DNA of 64,000 bases, taken from assembly GCF_003597395.2 (NCBI RefSeq), contig NC_133771.1:60636367-60700366 (forward strand), written 5' to 3'. The notes beneath the pieces are model-generated. The model saw only the letters and a list, made by a program, of their open reading frames with translations. It was not told where the DNA came from and did no database searches. This stretch comes from Chelonoidis abingdonii. Taxonomy: Eukaryota; Chordata; Testudines; Testudinidae. Below are positions 1 through 12,509 of this stretch, in pieces (positions within the stretch are counted from its first letter, which is position 1; the number at the start of each line of letters is the position of its first letter). Both the position numbers and the translations under genes were made by a program.

Positions 1-684
1 CCTGGAGGTACATACAGGATTAGCGGTTGGTCAAAACAGGCAGGAGACACATCCCTCCACTTATATCCTGAAGTATTAGGCGCTATAGAAATACCTAGAC
101 AGCTAGCAAGTCATCAGAAAACCGAGGGAACTCCAAACAAACATGGGTGTCCTTGCTGCCTTTGTGAGACTCCTAGAACCACATCCAGCATTTGGAAGCA
201 TGGATGACTTCTATGCCCTACTGCCATTGGCTCCTTACTTGTGGAGGCATCCATGTGACCTATTCAGTTGGGTTAAAGTGTGCATATCAGGAGATGGTGC
301 TGATTCAGCCATGATGCATTCCATCTTAGATTAAGCATTTGCATGGGGAAATGTGGTATATGATGGCTATCTCTAACTGCTTCCTCCCATTTCCCATTTG
401 GTACAGATATACTGTGAATAGGTCATGCTGTTGTGTGACAGGTGCTTATTTCCTGTGGGCAGGAAATTGCTTAGTCTTTGTTGACCTGTGTAAGAGATTC
501 CCAGTAATTTTTTAAACCGTCTCTAGATTATTATATGGCATCACCTCTGTAGTGTCTGAGTGCCTCCCAAATAATTAAACAAGACTGATACAAAAGAAAA
601 CACTCTTGCTTCACCACCCTTAAGAGGAACTTGAATAAATATTTGGATACTTTGTTTTTTTAAGTGAGTGAGTTTAAGGAGTGA
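1..684. other. non-coding stretch, nothing recognised
   Basis: No exon, RNA gene or classifiable repeat is visible. A 63-codon open frame at 143-334 has no recognisable domain and no flanking splice logic, so it is treated as chance. Confidence 0.5.
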
Positions 685-870
685 GTTGACTTGTCTATAC
701 TGGAAATATACCCATTACAGCCATCAGTGGCCAGCCACCTGTGTAGCTGCACCAGAGCAAATCATGGACAGGCTAAGCTGCAATTTATACTAGTGCACTT
801 TATTCCAGTTTCAAGAACAAATAGCAGCTTTCCCTGTCTATGCTAAGGGTTCACACTAGTGTAGCTAAAC
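685..870. repeat. possible degraded DNA-transposon MITE
   Basis: The stretch opens with cttgtctatactgg and closes with a related inverted string (cacactagtgtagc). This resembles the 'tgtctacact' termini of the clearer elements at 15703 and 61510. No target duplication was found, so this is a weak call based on terminal resemblance only. Confidence 0.3.
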
Positions 871-1274
871 TGATGGCTGGTCACCAGTGCCTGAAATCTT
901 TGGAGATAAGGCCTGAGTTCAAGTTTGCCCATGTTTGTCTAGTCATTGAGGGAAAAGTGAGTCAAGGAAGTGAGTTTTGCACCCAGGTTTGAAAGTAACG
1001 AGAGCTCTGGTGATTCTTATCTCTCGCAGGAGTGAGATCCATAATCTACGTCTGGTGTCAAGAAACTACTGTTTCCAGTGCCTGTAGGCCATTCTCTGTA
1101 AATTGATAGTTCCATTATTTCAGTGAGACATGGATTTAGAGGAAAGTAATGCACAGGAAGGGCCAATCCTGCAGCAACCTGCATGGAACTTGGAGGGAGG
1201 AGCACAGGTGGCAGGAGGGAAGAGTTTGAAGGAAGAGGCACTAGGCAGCCAGGGAAAGAATTCTCTGTAGTAAT

Positions 1275-3740
1275 TCAGCTCCCTCTCCATCTAGGGTCCC
1301 ATCCCTGGCCACTGAGGATGTTTGCTCCTAGCAGTCAAAGATTGGTCATATGCCATTATAGGCATCTCATCAGACCATCCCCTCCATAAACTTATCAAGC
1401 TCAGTCTTGAAACCAGTTAGTTTTTTTGCTCGCACTACTCCCCTTGGAAAGCTATTCCAGAACTTCACTCCTCTGATGGTCAGAAACCTTTGTCTACTTT
1501 CAAGCCTAAACTTGTTGGTGGCTTTATATCCATTTGTTCTTGTTTCCACATTAGTGTTTAAATTAAATACATGTTCTCCCTCCCTGGTATTTATCCCTCT
1601 GATATATTCATAGAGAGCAATCATATCTCCCCTCAGCCTTCTTTTGGTTAGGCTTAACAAGCAAAGATCTTTGAGATTTTTCATTTCTCTGATCATCCTT
1701 GTTGCCCTTCTCTGTACTTGTTCCAGTTTGAATTAATCTTTCTTAAATATGGGAGGCCAGAATTGCACACAGTATTCCAGGTGAGGTCTCACCAGTGCCT
1801 TGTATAATGTTATTAATACTTCCCTGTCCCTACTAGAAATATTTTGCCTCATGCATTAACATTTTTTCACGGCTGCGTCACATTAGCAGTTCATAGTTAT
1901 CCCGTGATCAACCAATACATCCAGGTCTTTCTCCTCCTCTGTCATTTCCAACTGATAAGTCCCCACCTTATAGCAAAATTTCTTCTTGTTAGTCCCTAAG
2001 TGCATGACCTTGCACTTTGCACTGTTAAATTTAATCAAATTTCTATTACTCCAGTTTTCAAGGTCATACTGATCTTCTTGTATGATATTTCAGTCCTCTT
2101 CTGTATTGGCAATACCTCCCAACTTTGTGTCATTCACAAATTTTATTAGCACACTTTTGTGCCAAGGTCATGGATTAAAATGTTAAATAAGATTGGTCCG
2201 AAGACCGATTCCTGAGGAACTCCACTTGTAACCACCCTCCAGCCTGATAGTTTACCTTTCAACGTGACCTGCTGTAATATCCCCCTTAACCAGTTCCTTA
2301 TCCACCTTTCAATTCTCATATTATTCCCCAGCTTCTCCATTTTAACTAATAATTTCCCATATGGATCTGTATTGAATGCCTTACTGAAATATAGGTAGAT
2401 TAGATCTACTGCATTTCCTTAGTCTAAAAAAATCAATTATTTTCTCACAGAAAGAGATCAGGTTGGTCTGGCAATTTCTAACTTTTGTAAAACCATGCTG
2501 TATTTATCCCAATTATTGTTTACCTCTAAATCCTTAACTACTTTCTCTTTCAAAATTTTGTTCCAATATTTTGTATACAGTTGAGGTCAAACTAACAGGC
2601 CTGTAGTTTCCAAGATCAGTTCTTTTCCCTTTCTTAAAAAATTGGCACTATATTAGCGATTCTCAAGTCATAGGGTATGACCCCTGAGTTTATGGATTCC
2701 TTAAAAATCCTTGGTATTGGGCTTGCAATTTCATGTGCCAGTTCCTTTAATATTCTTGGATGGAGATTATCTGCCTCTCTCCTCCCCTCTCCTCCCCCAG
2801 TTTCGTCCCATTAAGCTATTTGAGTTTGACTTTCACTTTGGATGTGGTAATTTCTACTTTGATATCCTCATTTCCATTAGTCACTCTGCTTGTACCCCCA
2901 AACTCCTCATTACACTTATTAAAAACTAAGCCAAAATATTCATGTAGGCATTGGGCCATTCCTTGATGATTTTTCATCTTAACCCCATCCTCAGTGCTTA
3001 GCGGTCCCACTTCTTTCCTTGTTTTCTTTTTATTTACATGGCTATCAAAACTTTTACTATTGGTTTTAATTTCCCTTGCAAGGTCCAATTTTAGTTGACT
3101 TTTGGAAATACTTACCTTTTCCCTACACTTTCTGACTTCCAGGAGGCAGCTTTCCTTTGCTGATCCTTCCTATCTTCCTTTCATTCCTTGTAGGCTTTCT
3201 GCTTTCTCTTAATAACCCACCCGTTGGAGAGGCTTGCTCATTCAGTTTGTTCTCCAACTCTTCCCTACAATTTTTTTCCTCTTGTTTGAGATGCAGGCTT
3301 CAGATAGCTTCTGCTACTTTGACTTAAAATAATTCCAAGCCTCCTTCACATTCAGATCCTTGAGTTCTTCAGCCACTCCATTTCCCTGACTAATCCCCTT
3401 AATTTTTTAAAGTTTGCTCTTTTGAAATCAAGGACTCTAGTTGCAGACCTTTGTTACTTTATCCTTCCATGTAGTTTAAATGAATTAGCTCATGATCACT
3501 CGAACCAAGGCTGTCCTCTATAACCAGTTATTCTATGAGGTCCTCGCTACTTACCAATACTAAATCTAAAATAGCATCACCTCTTGTTGGTTGGTGACTA
3601 CTGTATTTGGTGAAAAAATCAGTCAGCTATCACATCCAGGAATATCTGGGCGCTGCCATTATTAGTAGCACCTGTCCTTCAATCTATACCTTTTGAAATT
3701 AAAGTCTCTCATAATCACACAATTCCTTGTAGAATTTATT
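1275..3740 (-). mobile_element. CR1 LINE, 5'-truncated, minus strand
   Basis: Read on the minus strand this is a decayed CR1 non-LTR retrotransposon. The 3' part of ORF2 is at the left: the frame at 1370-1696 ends in the CR1-like tail KLTGFKTELDKFMEGMV. The reverse-transcriptase region follows, with [17 protein letters not shown] at 2146-2340, matching the family pattern [20 protein letters not shown]. The linker between endonuclease and RT, including VNKKKTRKEVGPLS, is at 2816-3088. Residual endonuclease-end sequence continues to about 3740. Frameshifts and stops break the ORF, so it is dead. The right edge is approximate. Confidence 0.9.
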
Positions 3741-4640
3741 TAATTAAAAATATTAAAGATATGGTCTCCATATTAAAAGTCTTTATCCATATCCATATCT
3801 ATATCCTTGCAGAGCCTCTGGGGCTTGGGTCCACGGTGTTAATTCTTCCATGACTTAATCTCAGTGGCAGAAAACACAATATTATAGTTATGTTGTATAA
3901 GCCTGGTACTATTTCAGTTACTATATAGGATAAGAATTTTAACATACTTTAAATAAAACTACAAAATCAACATATCAAAAATAATTTTCTAGGTTTTCTT
4001 TCACAATGGAAAATTATTTTCCTTTTTGTGACTATTTTAGCCCCTGCTCTTTGTTTGCGCTGTGGAATCTTTATAGGAGATATGTCATAGCAACTGATGA
4101 GGATTCTTTCAACAAGGTAACAATAACAGTAATATAGGTTTTGTGGAAATACAAAAACCAGGAGAACTTTGCAGAACAAATTTTCTTGGTTTCTCTGGTA
4201 TTAAGCTGCTTTGAAACATGCTGTTCAGGAAAAAGGATTTTCATCTATTATGCTGAAGAAAAAACTTGTAAATATGTCCTGAACAAGAATATGTAAACAC
4301 AGCTGCCAAAAGAAAGAAATGAAGTAATTTCAATCATTTCAACCTGCAAGCATCCTATGTTTATCTTTCCCTAACAGAATAAAGAACAGATGAGGACAGC
4401 TGTTAGGGAAAGTTGAGGGGAGAGACTATTTTTAGCAACCCCTTCCAAATTAACATGAATATAAGGCCAATTCTTTGCTGATATCTAGATTAGCTATTCA
4501 CTTCAATGGTGGTACACTGATTCATACTAGTTGAAGTTCGGTTCCATTGGGCCAAATCACAAAGTCTTTAATGAGGGTGCCATGCCCTCCTTTAGGCGAG
4601 ACAAAATAGTTACAGGAGTGTTCTATATCTGTGTATATGT
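3741..4640. other. AT-rich non-coding stretch, nothing recognised
   Basis: No gene or classifiable repeat is seen beyond the fading 5' edge of the adjacent CR1. A short CATATC-type run at about 3787-3808 is low complexity. Confidence 0.5.
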
Positions 4641-4649
4641 AAATAGGTA

Positions 4650-5200
4650 ACTAATATGGCAGAGGCAACATGTTGGGGGGGGGCACATGAGGTCACCAAT
4701 TTCTGGAGACTCTGCCCCATAGGGCAGTGGGGGTGGGCAAGTACTTGATGCCCAGCAGTGAGATGGCGGCTCTCACCATGTGTCCGTGCAGTGCAAGGAG
4801 GGAAGGAGCAGCAGGGTGCCTGGCTGTGGGCAGAGTCCCCCCACAGCTACATGGGGCTGCTTCTCCTTCCCTGCTGCTGGAGTGCCGGCACTTCTCACTG
4901 CCTACTTTACAGACTGCCCTGGGCTGAAAGCCCTGTGCCTTTTCCCAAGGCAGAGGCTACTCTCCCACTCCTACAGTGGGGGCTCTGCTCAGGGTCTCGC
5001 ACTGCATCGAACTTGCCCTGCCTTCCATTTAGGAACAGCTTCTAAGGTGAATTGGGATGGAAGTGGTGCTCTCTGCTAGAGCCCCACTGGATGGGGCTCG
5101 TCCAAGCCATTTGGTGTCGCTCACCCACCTGAACACTCCTCCTGGGGCAAGGGCACACCCGACAGCTGGAAAAGCTCTGTTCTAGATCCAGAGCCAACAT
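4650..5200. other. GC-rich block, unclassified
   Basis: This block is markedly richer in G+C than its surroundings and begins after a G-run at about 4674-4683. Three overlapping open frames occur in the + direction, as expected by chance in GC-rich DNA. None has a domain or splice context. It may be the interior of an inserted non-autonomous element, but I could not find its termini. Confidence 0.35.
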
Positions 5201-5264
5201 GTAGAATAGTCACATGCCTCCCCACTATCAGGAGTTACACATTGCCTCTGTATAAGGTGCCAGT

Positions 5265-5878
5265 TAGAGGCGAGCAAAAATGGGAATTTCCATCTCATGG
5301 GAAATGTTGATATTTCAACATTTGTGTTCATCACAAATTGGGACGAAAAGTTAAAATATTAAAATTTTTCATGGAACAAAAAATTAAAAAAAATTGCATT
5401 CAGAAATGATGAAATGTTTTCCTTCAGCATTTTCAGTCAAAACAAAATAGTTTGTCCCAAATAAAAATGTTTTGCTTCCATTTGTTAACTGACCTAAAAT
5501 GCTTTGTTTCAAATTAGTTCAACACTAAACTGTAGTGTCCTATTGTCGTGCATTGCCTCATGAGAGCTGTAGTTTGGGTTACCTGTTGTCCCTATTTTCC
5601 CTATTGACCAGGTACTCATGATGCACCCACCAGGCCATGCAGCACACCACTCAGAGGAAAGACTGATGTATCCTGGGAGAGCTAGTCTGGCCAGGGAGCC
5701 AGGCATATAGGAGATAATGGAGTCCTGAACTACAACTCCCATGAAGCAATGTGACACCAGAGGGAAATGGAGTTTAATGCTGACCAGAGCTGAAATGAAA
5801 CATGGAAAATTTTGATTTAACCGAAACTGCATTTTCTGTTAGAAAATCATTCTGACAGAAAATTCCCAACCAGCTCTA
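5265..5878. mobile_element. hAT-like non-autonomous element with 8-bp TSD
   Basis: The element is flanked by a perfect 8-bp direct repeat, gtgccagt, at 5257-5264 and 5879-5886. Its ends are imperfect inverted repeats: the left begins TAGAGGCGAGCAAAAATGGG and the right, reverse-complemented, begins TAGAGCTGGTTGGGAATTTT. An 8-bp duplication with short TIRs is the signature of hAT superfamily insertion. The interior has AT-rich flanks (runs like gaaatgtttt) around a more GC-balanced core. It encodes no transposase, so it must have moved in trans. Confidence 0.8.
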
Positions 5879-6629
5879 GTGCCAGTAGTTGGGGCTCAAG
5901 AATAGGTAACATAGGCTCCTGGGGATTCTATAAGACCATGTAGCAGGTTGCACCTCTGCTCCTGTCTTCTTGCCCCGTGGAAACTGTGCAGATTCCCTTA
6001 GTTGTACATTCACAATACCATTTATTTTGGCCCTCCATCAGGACCTGAGGGGAACAGAGGTCTTCCTTCCGTGAGGCTTCTGTGTGACAGAGCTCAGATA
6101 GCCCTGTTCCCCCTGCTCTTCCTATTGGCACGTCTTGTGCCTCTTTGTCAGTTTTGTGCTGACAGGCTAATTTGCTCGTTATCCTACCCAGCCCACCAGC
6201 CTGATTATGTAATTATTTCTCTCATCTTTCTCTGGGGAACTAGTTGCCTTCTAAGTAATCAGAGTGCTTAGCTCACCCGTTCACTCTCTGCATTTGTCAT
6301 AGACCAATAAAACCTGTTGAAGTGCACTAAAAATGACTTTCCATCAGCTCTTAACAGAAACTCCATGAGGTTCCCCCTATTTCTCCTCCTAAGAACAAGA
6401 AGGTTGCCCACCCCATTCTGCCCTACGGAGTGTTAAAAGCTGCCAGCAGTAAAGGACAGCTGCATGGAGACCCCTTTGTTCCATATTGCCACCCCTCCAC
6501 CTTGCCCCCAACCTTCCTGCCATCTTGTATCAGCTGGTGTGCGAACATGCTGCCAGGGGCTCTCCTGAATGCTGATGTCTCAGAACTCATGGAAGAGAGG
6601 GGGATCTTGTACTGCTTTCTGAAGACAAT

Positions 6630-6749
6630 GGGCCTGATTTTTCATAGCCTCATTTGTATGTTGTGTACATCAGCATGGTAGCATTTTATATAACTTTTGT
6701 ATAGGTATAAGTGACTGCACCAGGTGCAAGGCACTGGAGAATCAGGCCC
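6630..6749. repeat. short palindromic MITE-like repeat
   Basis: The left end gggcctgattttt is mirrored by agaatcaggccc at the right end, giving roughly 12-14 bp inverted ends around a 90-bp centre. It has the same GGGCC-AGAT-type terminus as the palindrome at 6966. Confidence 0.55.
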
Positions 6750-6965
6750 ACTACCTATGGTAATGTGCACTGTTTTGCCTTAGAGGTTTGGGTGTCTGTG
6801 AGTTTTGTTTCCACTCTGTTTACAGCACGAGGTCCTCAGTTTTTAGTCATTATTACTTTTACAGAGCTTTCCTTGGCTTCAATATGAGATTTGATTGAGT
6901 AAGAGATTTAAGATTTGGCCACTGAAAATGCTGATAGCTCTAGTCATACTCCATAGTTGCATAAA

Positions 6966-7045
6966 GGGCCAGGTCTTCAACTGGTATAAAACTGGCATAG
7001 CTTTATTGGAAATATGCTGATTTACACCTGGTAAGAATCTGACCT
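6966..7045. repeat. palindromic repeat (CATTGA-core family)
   Basis: This imperfect palindrome spans the whole length. GGGCCAGGTCTTCAACTGG on the left pairs with the complement of ACACCTGGTAAGAATCTGACCT on the right, and ggcatagcttta with aaatatgct in the middle. Related palindromes occur at 9236, 24222, 39974, 43160, 54010 and 57605. Confidence 0.65.
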
Positions 7046-7949
7046 AAAATGTTCAAGCCCTTGAAGAAATCACACTAATCTTTTAAAGCCAGAAATAAAG
7101 CCATCGAATGTGTCTGCAGCAAAATTCTATTGCAGTTTCATACCAGAGCAGTGGCTGTGGGATTGTTGTTAACTTCGTCTGCAGAATGTTGTTAATTAAA
7201 TAAAATTTTGTCCCCAAGCAAAGCTCCGAAAAAATGTGTAATACATGTTTTAACAACATACTAGCATAAAGAAGAACTTTTGAATCATAATCTCAATTGA
7301 GAAAGTCGTTAGCTCATTCTGGATGAAATTTGGCTGGAGTTTGAAGGGATTACTGTTAGAGCAGTGAGATTGTGGGAAAACCTTCCTGGCAAGGCAGCTC
7401 ACGTTAACACTTAAAAGTAAAGTCTCAAACTTGGCTGTGTTAAGTTCCTAACAAGATCATTATGCTATCATCAGAATCTAAATGTGACCTAATACTGTAG
7501 ATGGTTTATTTATGGTTTTGTTTCGGAAAAATTTGAAGTTAACATTTTCAGTTGTATTCCTTATGGTAGGAGGGAACATTGGATAGTGGATAGTAGGGTA
7601 ATGGTCCTGGTAATAAGAACTCCTAAGCAATGGGTACATTAGAGAACTTCTACAAAAATTATTCCCTTTTGCTAACACCAGTTCAGCTGCAGCATTGTTA
7701 GCAATGCTTCTGATCATTGTGTGGATGTATTGCCAGGGTCAAATCAGTTAAACCTGGTTAATGAGGCTAATCAACATAGTGCTGAAAATAGGTGCTGGAG
7801 CCAGGGAGCCATCTGCAGTAGGGCTCTCAGACTGCCAACACCAGTGCAGATGAAATGGTATTAGTAACAGTAAGGACTTGTTGTTTTAATTCCTTAGTGT
7901 GGACAAGGCTCCACTGTAGTTTCTGCTCCTTACTTGATGTGACGCTGAT

Positions 7950-8105
7950 TTGATGTGACCCTCAATGAATCACTTACCACCTTGTATTTCAGGTAAAACA
8001 TATGTAAAGTGGGTGTATAATGAGGCTTAATTAATTAATGTTTATAAAGGCGTTTGAAATTCTTGTAAAAGGTGCTACATACATAGCAGTTATTATAATA
8101 ATGGA
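7950..8105 (+). repeat. MIR/CORE-type SINE, 3' part
   Basis: The order of features matches MIR-type SINEs: a caatgaatcacttacc core, then gtaaagtggg, then a 3' end of the form aaggcgtttgaaattcttgtaaaaggtgctac followed by a short AT-rich tail. It is heavily diverged and lacks the tRNA-like head. Confidence 0.55.
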
Positions 8106-8405
8106 TGTATTTGGGCATGTGACAGAGAAGCACTGTCCTTGCTGACTCTGGGCAGTGCTATGCTATCTGTCAACTTACAAGGAGTCACTCACATACAGAG
8201 ACAGGAATGAGTCGCAAGGATGGAGACAGAAGACAGAGCTAGGCTACATTACAGTCGTTTACTTTATAAATTATTTCATGGTGTTAGTTAAATATATGTA
8301 TTATTCTAAAACCTGCCTCAGTTATCACTCAAAGCAGGCTTGCTGTAGATAAGCATATACTGCTCTTAATAGAGTTCCATGGCTAATGTCAGGAATATAT
8401 CAACA

Positions 8406-8475
8406 GAAAGGCAAGGTGGGTGAGGTAACATCTTTTATTGGACCAACTCCGGTTGGTGAGAGAGAGAGAGAGGAA
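8406..8475. repeat. dispersed repeat fragment (copy also at 22728)
   Basis: The string ggtgggtgaggtaacatctt followed by ttattggaccaact recurs with few differences at 22738-22770. It is therefore an interspersed repeat present twice in this window. The class is unresolved. It is followed by a short (GA)n run. Confidence 0.6.
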
Positions 8476-9944
8476 TAGATCAGTGAATCAGAAAAGAGGC
8501 TGCCCACTCACATGTCAAGTACTTTGAAGGACTCCCTGAAGTTCCTCCCATATATGGCAACCAAGGAGAATGGCAGGCTTCCAGCTGTAGTGAAGTGGGC
8601 CAGAATGCTAAAACACTGTGCTCGGCAGTTCCAAAGAGAAGAAAAATATTTATTTGCTTATTGCCTGGAACTTCTGAAGCCTCTGTGGCTGTGAAAACTA
8701 GGAGGCCAGGGGAACGTCTGTGTGTCAGCAACTGCATAAACTACTTTTCAGCTGATAAGAACTCTGGAGATATTAAGAAAAAAGGGTTTTCACTCTAAAG
8801 GTAGAACAAACACAACACTGAGAGAACTTCTAAGTTGCTTGAGCTCAAATTCTACCCACAGATGCATATAAGCAGCTGCCATTAAAACCTGGATGCTTTT
8901 GAAGACTTGGCTTTTGGAATGTGTTTCTCTGCAAGAAAGTCTGTGGTTATGAGTCATGTGGCTGAACCCATGTTTAAATTCTAATGGGTGGCATATATTA
9001 GGTGGGGTTTTTCCTTTGCCCATCACAGATCAGCTGAGTTATTCTGGTTTTACCTCATGAAGACTTCTTTTTATTTTAAAAAAAGAATCAGGAGAATTCA
9101 CGCTGTATCTTTTAAAAATACATATTTATTGGTCTTAGGTGAATGTTTGTTTTTCTCATTTTGTCCAGGAGCTCAGTAAAGAGAAAATTTAATTTTTGAA
9201 ATATAAGGAAGCACAATACTTAAGTACTTACTTCTGGCAAAACTCCCATTGATATCAGAAGCAGATTTGCCTGAGTAAAGACTTCAGGACCTGAATTTAT
9301 GTTTCAGAAGGGAGAATAAACAAATACAATTCAGTCAAATTAAGTTTTTTCCCTTCTCATGGCCACCACCGCTAATAAAGGTTCTTCAGGCCAAATTAAG
9401 CCATTAGCTATGACCATGCAACAACATTATTCTAAAATTATGCCTTTGTGATACTGCTTCATACTCATTGTCTTTAATAAGTTTACAAAGGTGTAACTGT
9501 ATAGAATTTAGTGAACAAATATGTTGATTTACATGAAAATGTTATCCATTTCTCTGTCTCTCTCTCTAATGGATATAAATTGTGCACTGCTAATAGGAAA
9601 AAAGTACTAAAAACTTTTGTCACTAAAATCAGCCCATATGAGTCAATACACACAGGATGCAGATGTTATGAAGGAGGTACCAGTTTTATAAAGTTGTGTT
9701 TTCAGTGTTCATAACAAAGAACAAGCAGATGCTCAATGAAATTGATATTCAACACATTTAAAACTGATAAAAGAAACAATATAGAACTCAATGCAACAAT
9801 ATATATTGAGCCCAAGAACCTAGCAGGATTTGTAAAATGACTGAATGCTTATATGGATCACAAGAACATTCATAGTCCCATTATTTAGGACAATATTTTA
9901 AAAATGAATGGATATAAACCTCCTGCTTCAGAGTTCATGCCAAC
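8476..9944. other. non-coding stretch, nothing recognised except one palindrome
   Basis: Open frames at 8480-9026 on both strands overlap each other and lack domain content or splice context. No repeat class was recognised other than the palindrome at 9236. Confidence 0.5.
9236..9294. repeat. palindromic repeat (CATTGA-core family)
   Basis: GGCAAAACTCCCATTGATAT is followed by a decayed complement ending in gcagatttgcc, and then by gagtaaagacttcaggacc. The core and arrangement match the other short palindromes in this window. Confidence 0.5.
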
Positions 9945-10020
9945 CACTAACTCACGGAGATTAGGAAGAAACTTTCCCTCTGGACAGGTTATTCTATAGT
10001 TGTCCACTACAGGGTTTCTC
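9945..10020 (+). mobile_element. possible CR1 3'-region fragment
   Basis: The segment containing gattaggaagaaactttccc and gcaggttattct-like wording (here acaggttattct) resembles the stretch shortly before the 3' end of some CR1 subfamilies. It is short and isolated, so confidence is low. Confidence 0.35.
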
Positions 10021-10545
10021 ACATTTAAACTATAGTGTGCCTTGATTAGTTTTAGTTACATTAACTAACGTATATTTAGTTACATCAAAATCATTCTTTT
10101 GGCAGATTCATGGTCTGGTTTCCAAACAGTCCATCCAGATTATTAGGGTCCCTCAAACAAGGTCTTGACTTTAAATGTATATAAGTACTAAAATATTGCA
10201 TGACTTTATTTTCAAAACTGGACTTCCATCTGGTATATAAAGAGAATGTGCAAGGCGTTTTGTAATGTTGTAATGGGGGATGAGTTCAACCATGACCTTT
10301 GAAATTGGGCTTCTTAGATTGCTGGAATCAGACTTGTGAAAATCATGTAATTGGTCTTTTGAAAGAAGGGAGGAGAGAATGTATATTAAATCTATATTTC
10401 ATAATTTTAATAACAAAGGGGAAATTATCTTTAATCTACTAACTTTTATGGCCCTTAATGGCAAATTTATTGTGTTTGTTGGATCACATTATAATAAGTC
10501 TATCAGTGTTTCTAAAATAATATGCTTATGCAACAGGGTGCCCTG
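10021..10545. other. AT-rich non-coding stretch, nothing recognised
   Basis: No gene, RNA or repeat class could be supported here. Confidence 0.5.
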
Positions 10546-10549
10546 TGTT

Positions 10550-11345
10550 AAGCTACGGTGTCCCCGTCAGCCCGATTCGGGAGTTGGTGCACCCCATCAC
10601 GTGGGGGTCCCCCCGTTAAGCAGGTGATTTTGGCCAAGTGGGTCCTGGCCCCTGGCAGGGTCACTTAGACAAATAGCCCATAGCCTTTGGGCAGGGAAAA
10701 CAAACAGTCTGGAGCTCTGGAGCCTCCTGGCTGGGGCAAAATGAACAACCAGTCTAGAGTCCTGCAGTCTCCTAGGTGGGGCAGGCTGCAACACATGGGG
10801 AATTAGCCCCCTGGAGGGGCAAAGCAGTAAGCGATTGCAGCCCCAGGACGGGGCAAAGCAACCAGCCAGTCTATGGCCCTGCAGCCTCCTGGCTGGGGCA
10901 GGCAGTTGCCCTGGGGGAATTAGCCTTCTGGGCAAGGCAAAATATCAATCATTCTACAGCCCTTGGGTGGGGCAAAACAAACAAACAGTCGGTAGGCCTT
11001 ACTACCCTCTGGCTGGAACATAGAACAGGCAGCAGCTTCCTCAGTGGGCAGCAGCTTGGCTTCCCCGGCAGTATCCGCAGTCAGTGAGTAGCCTGGAGCG
11101 TAGTCCGGGTATTCGGGCTTTATGCCAGGAGCATCACAGGAACCGGCATGGTACATCCTTCCTCCTCCGTTGCCCTCCCACTCCTTGACTCAGCTGGGCA
11201 GCCTCCTTTTATCTGGCTTCTTCATCTGGAGCATGTGTAGCAGGGGAAAGGGGACATGGCCACCTGGACCCACAATGATTGGTCTGTCCCCGGAGGCCCA
11301 GTGCGGGGTTGGTACACCCCATCACAGCCTATCATAAATAATCTC
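10550..11345. repeat. GC-rich repeat block with degenerate tandem units
   Basis: The block is bounded by near-identical strings: gttggtgcaccccatcac at about 10574-10591 and gttggtacaccccatcac at about 11308-11325. Inside, degenerate units of the form acaa(a/c)cagtctggag...gcctcctggctggggca recur at about 10708, 10742 and 10857. Open frames on both strands follow from this composition and show no domain. The direct terminal repeats could be remnants of a longer interspersed element, but the class is not resolved. Confidence 0.5.
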
Positions 11346-11876
11346 CCAACTGTACTATAAAGTGGAATAGTCTTGCTTGCATACACATTACTAAACTGTG
11401 TTATAAACATATTACTGCATTATATTATAGACAATTGTGTATCACAATTTAGTAACATGTTTCGGTCCCAATTACAAGGCAAGACTAGACCCTCTTATAA
11501 CACAGATGGGGACTATTGTTTTATAACATAGTCCGTGTACAACTTAGATTTGAATGTGTAGACAGCTCCATAAAGGCCTGATCCTGTTCCCATTGAAATC
11601 TGTGAGAGATCTGTCACTAATTTAATTGAAGAAAAATTCGGAAGTAAGTAATGAAAGTGGATCAATAGTAGCACGAGTGTTCTTTGAATTCCCCACATAT
11701 TCCCATTGTTTTCTAACTGATCTATGCTGAGAACCAGAAATAATCACTCTGTGGTCACATTGCAATTAGCTGACCTTCTTCAATCAAATTAAGTAAAAGA
11801 TTAGGTACTAAGCAGAATTTTGCACAGATTAGAATTTGGTTTTCAGTAGAAATTTCCTGTCAAGAGAGGAAAATGT
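11346..11876. other. non-coding stretch, nothing recognised
   Basis: No supported gene or repeat. Short AT-rich strings such as attatattatagac are low complexity. Confidence 0.5.
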
Positions 11877-12095
11877 TATGGTTAAGATGATGGGCTAGGA
11901 CTCAGGAGGAGCTGGCTTCAGTTCCTGGCTTTGCCACAGACTTTCTTTGTAATCTTAGGAGAGTCACTGTGCCTCAGTTCCTCATCTGTAAAAATTCAGA
12001 CAACACTTCCATGTTTCACTGGGTGTTGTGAGGACAAAGTCACTCTTATTTGCAAGACCCTCAGATATTATGTGACAGGGCCCACATAATAGATG
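11877..12095 (+). repeat. MIR/CORE-type SINE, near full length
   Basis: The segment reads through the MIR layout. A tRNA-derived head (atggttaagatgatgggcta, then ttcctggctttgccac) is followed by the conserved core with gtcactgtgcctcagtt and cctcatctgtaaaa. The 3' part has gggtgttgtgaggac. This is the clearest MIR-like copy in the window. Confidence 0.85.
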
Positions 12096-12509
12096 GATGC
12101 ATAACAAAAAAGTAGATAATATTTTTGATTATGGAATTTTGTTCCTTAATGTATAGATCACTCATTTCTAATATGATTTTATTCCTTTCATAAGCAATGT
12201 TGATATGATGATCTTGATTTATTGCAGTAAGGTCAGTATCTTGATAAGGTAAATTTTTACTTTTTTAGACTAACCACTGCAACATTGGATGAGATGAAGA
12301 AGGGGCCTTACATTTGAAAACATACAGAATTGAAAAAAGTAGAAATCTAGAAAATGTAAAGACATTGTTTCCAGGGATAATTGGATTTTTTTTCTTAATA
12401 GAGGTTTACCTACTCAGATGTCTGAATAACAGGCATTGCTCCTGTTAAGAACAGTGTAGGAAGATGTAAGACTGTGTGTGTGCGCATGTACACTCTTGAC
12501 TCATATTTA
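12096..12509. other. AT-rich non-coding stretch, nothing recognised
   Basis: No supported gene or repeat class between the SINE and the CR1. Confidence 0.5.

Larger units (their letters stand above)
5887..7949. other. non-coding stretch with two short palindromes
   Basis: No exon or RNA gene is recognised. Apart from the palindromic repeats listed separately at 6630 and 6966, I see nothing classifiable. Confidence 0.5.
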
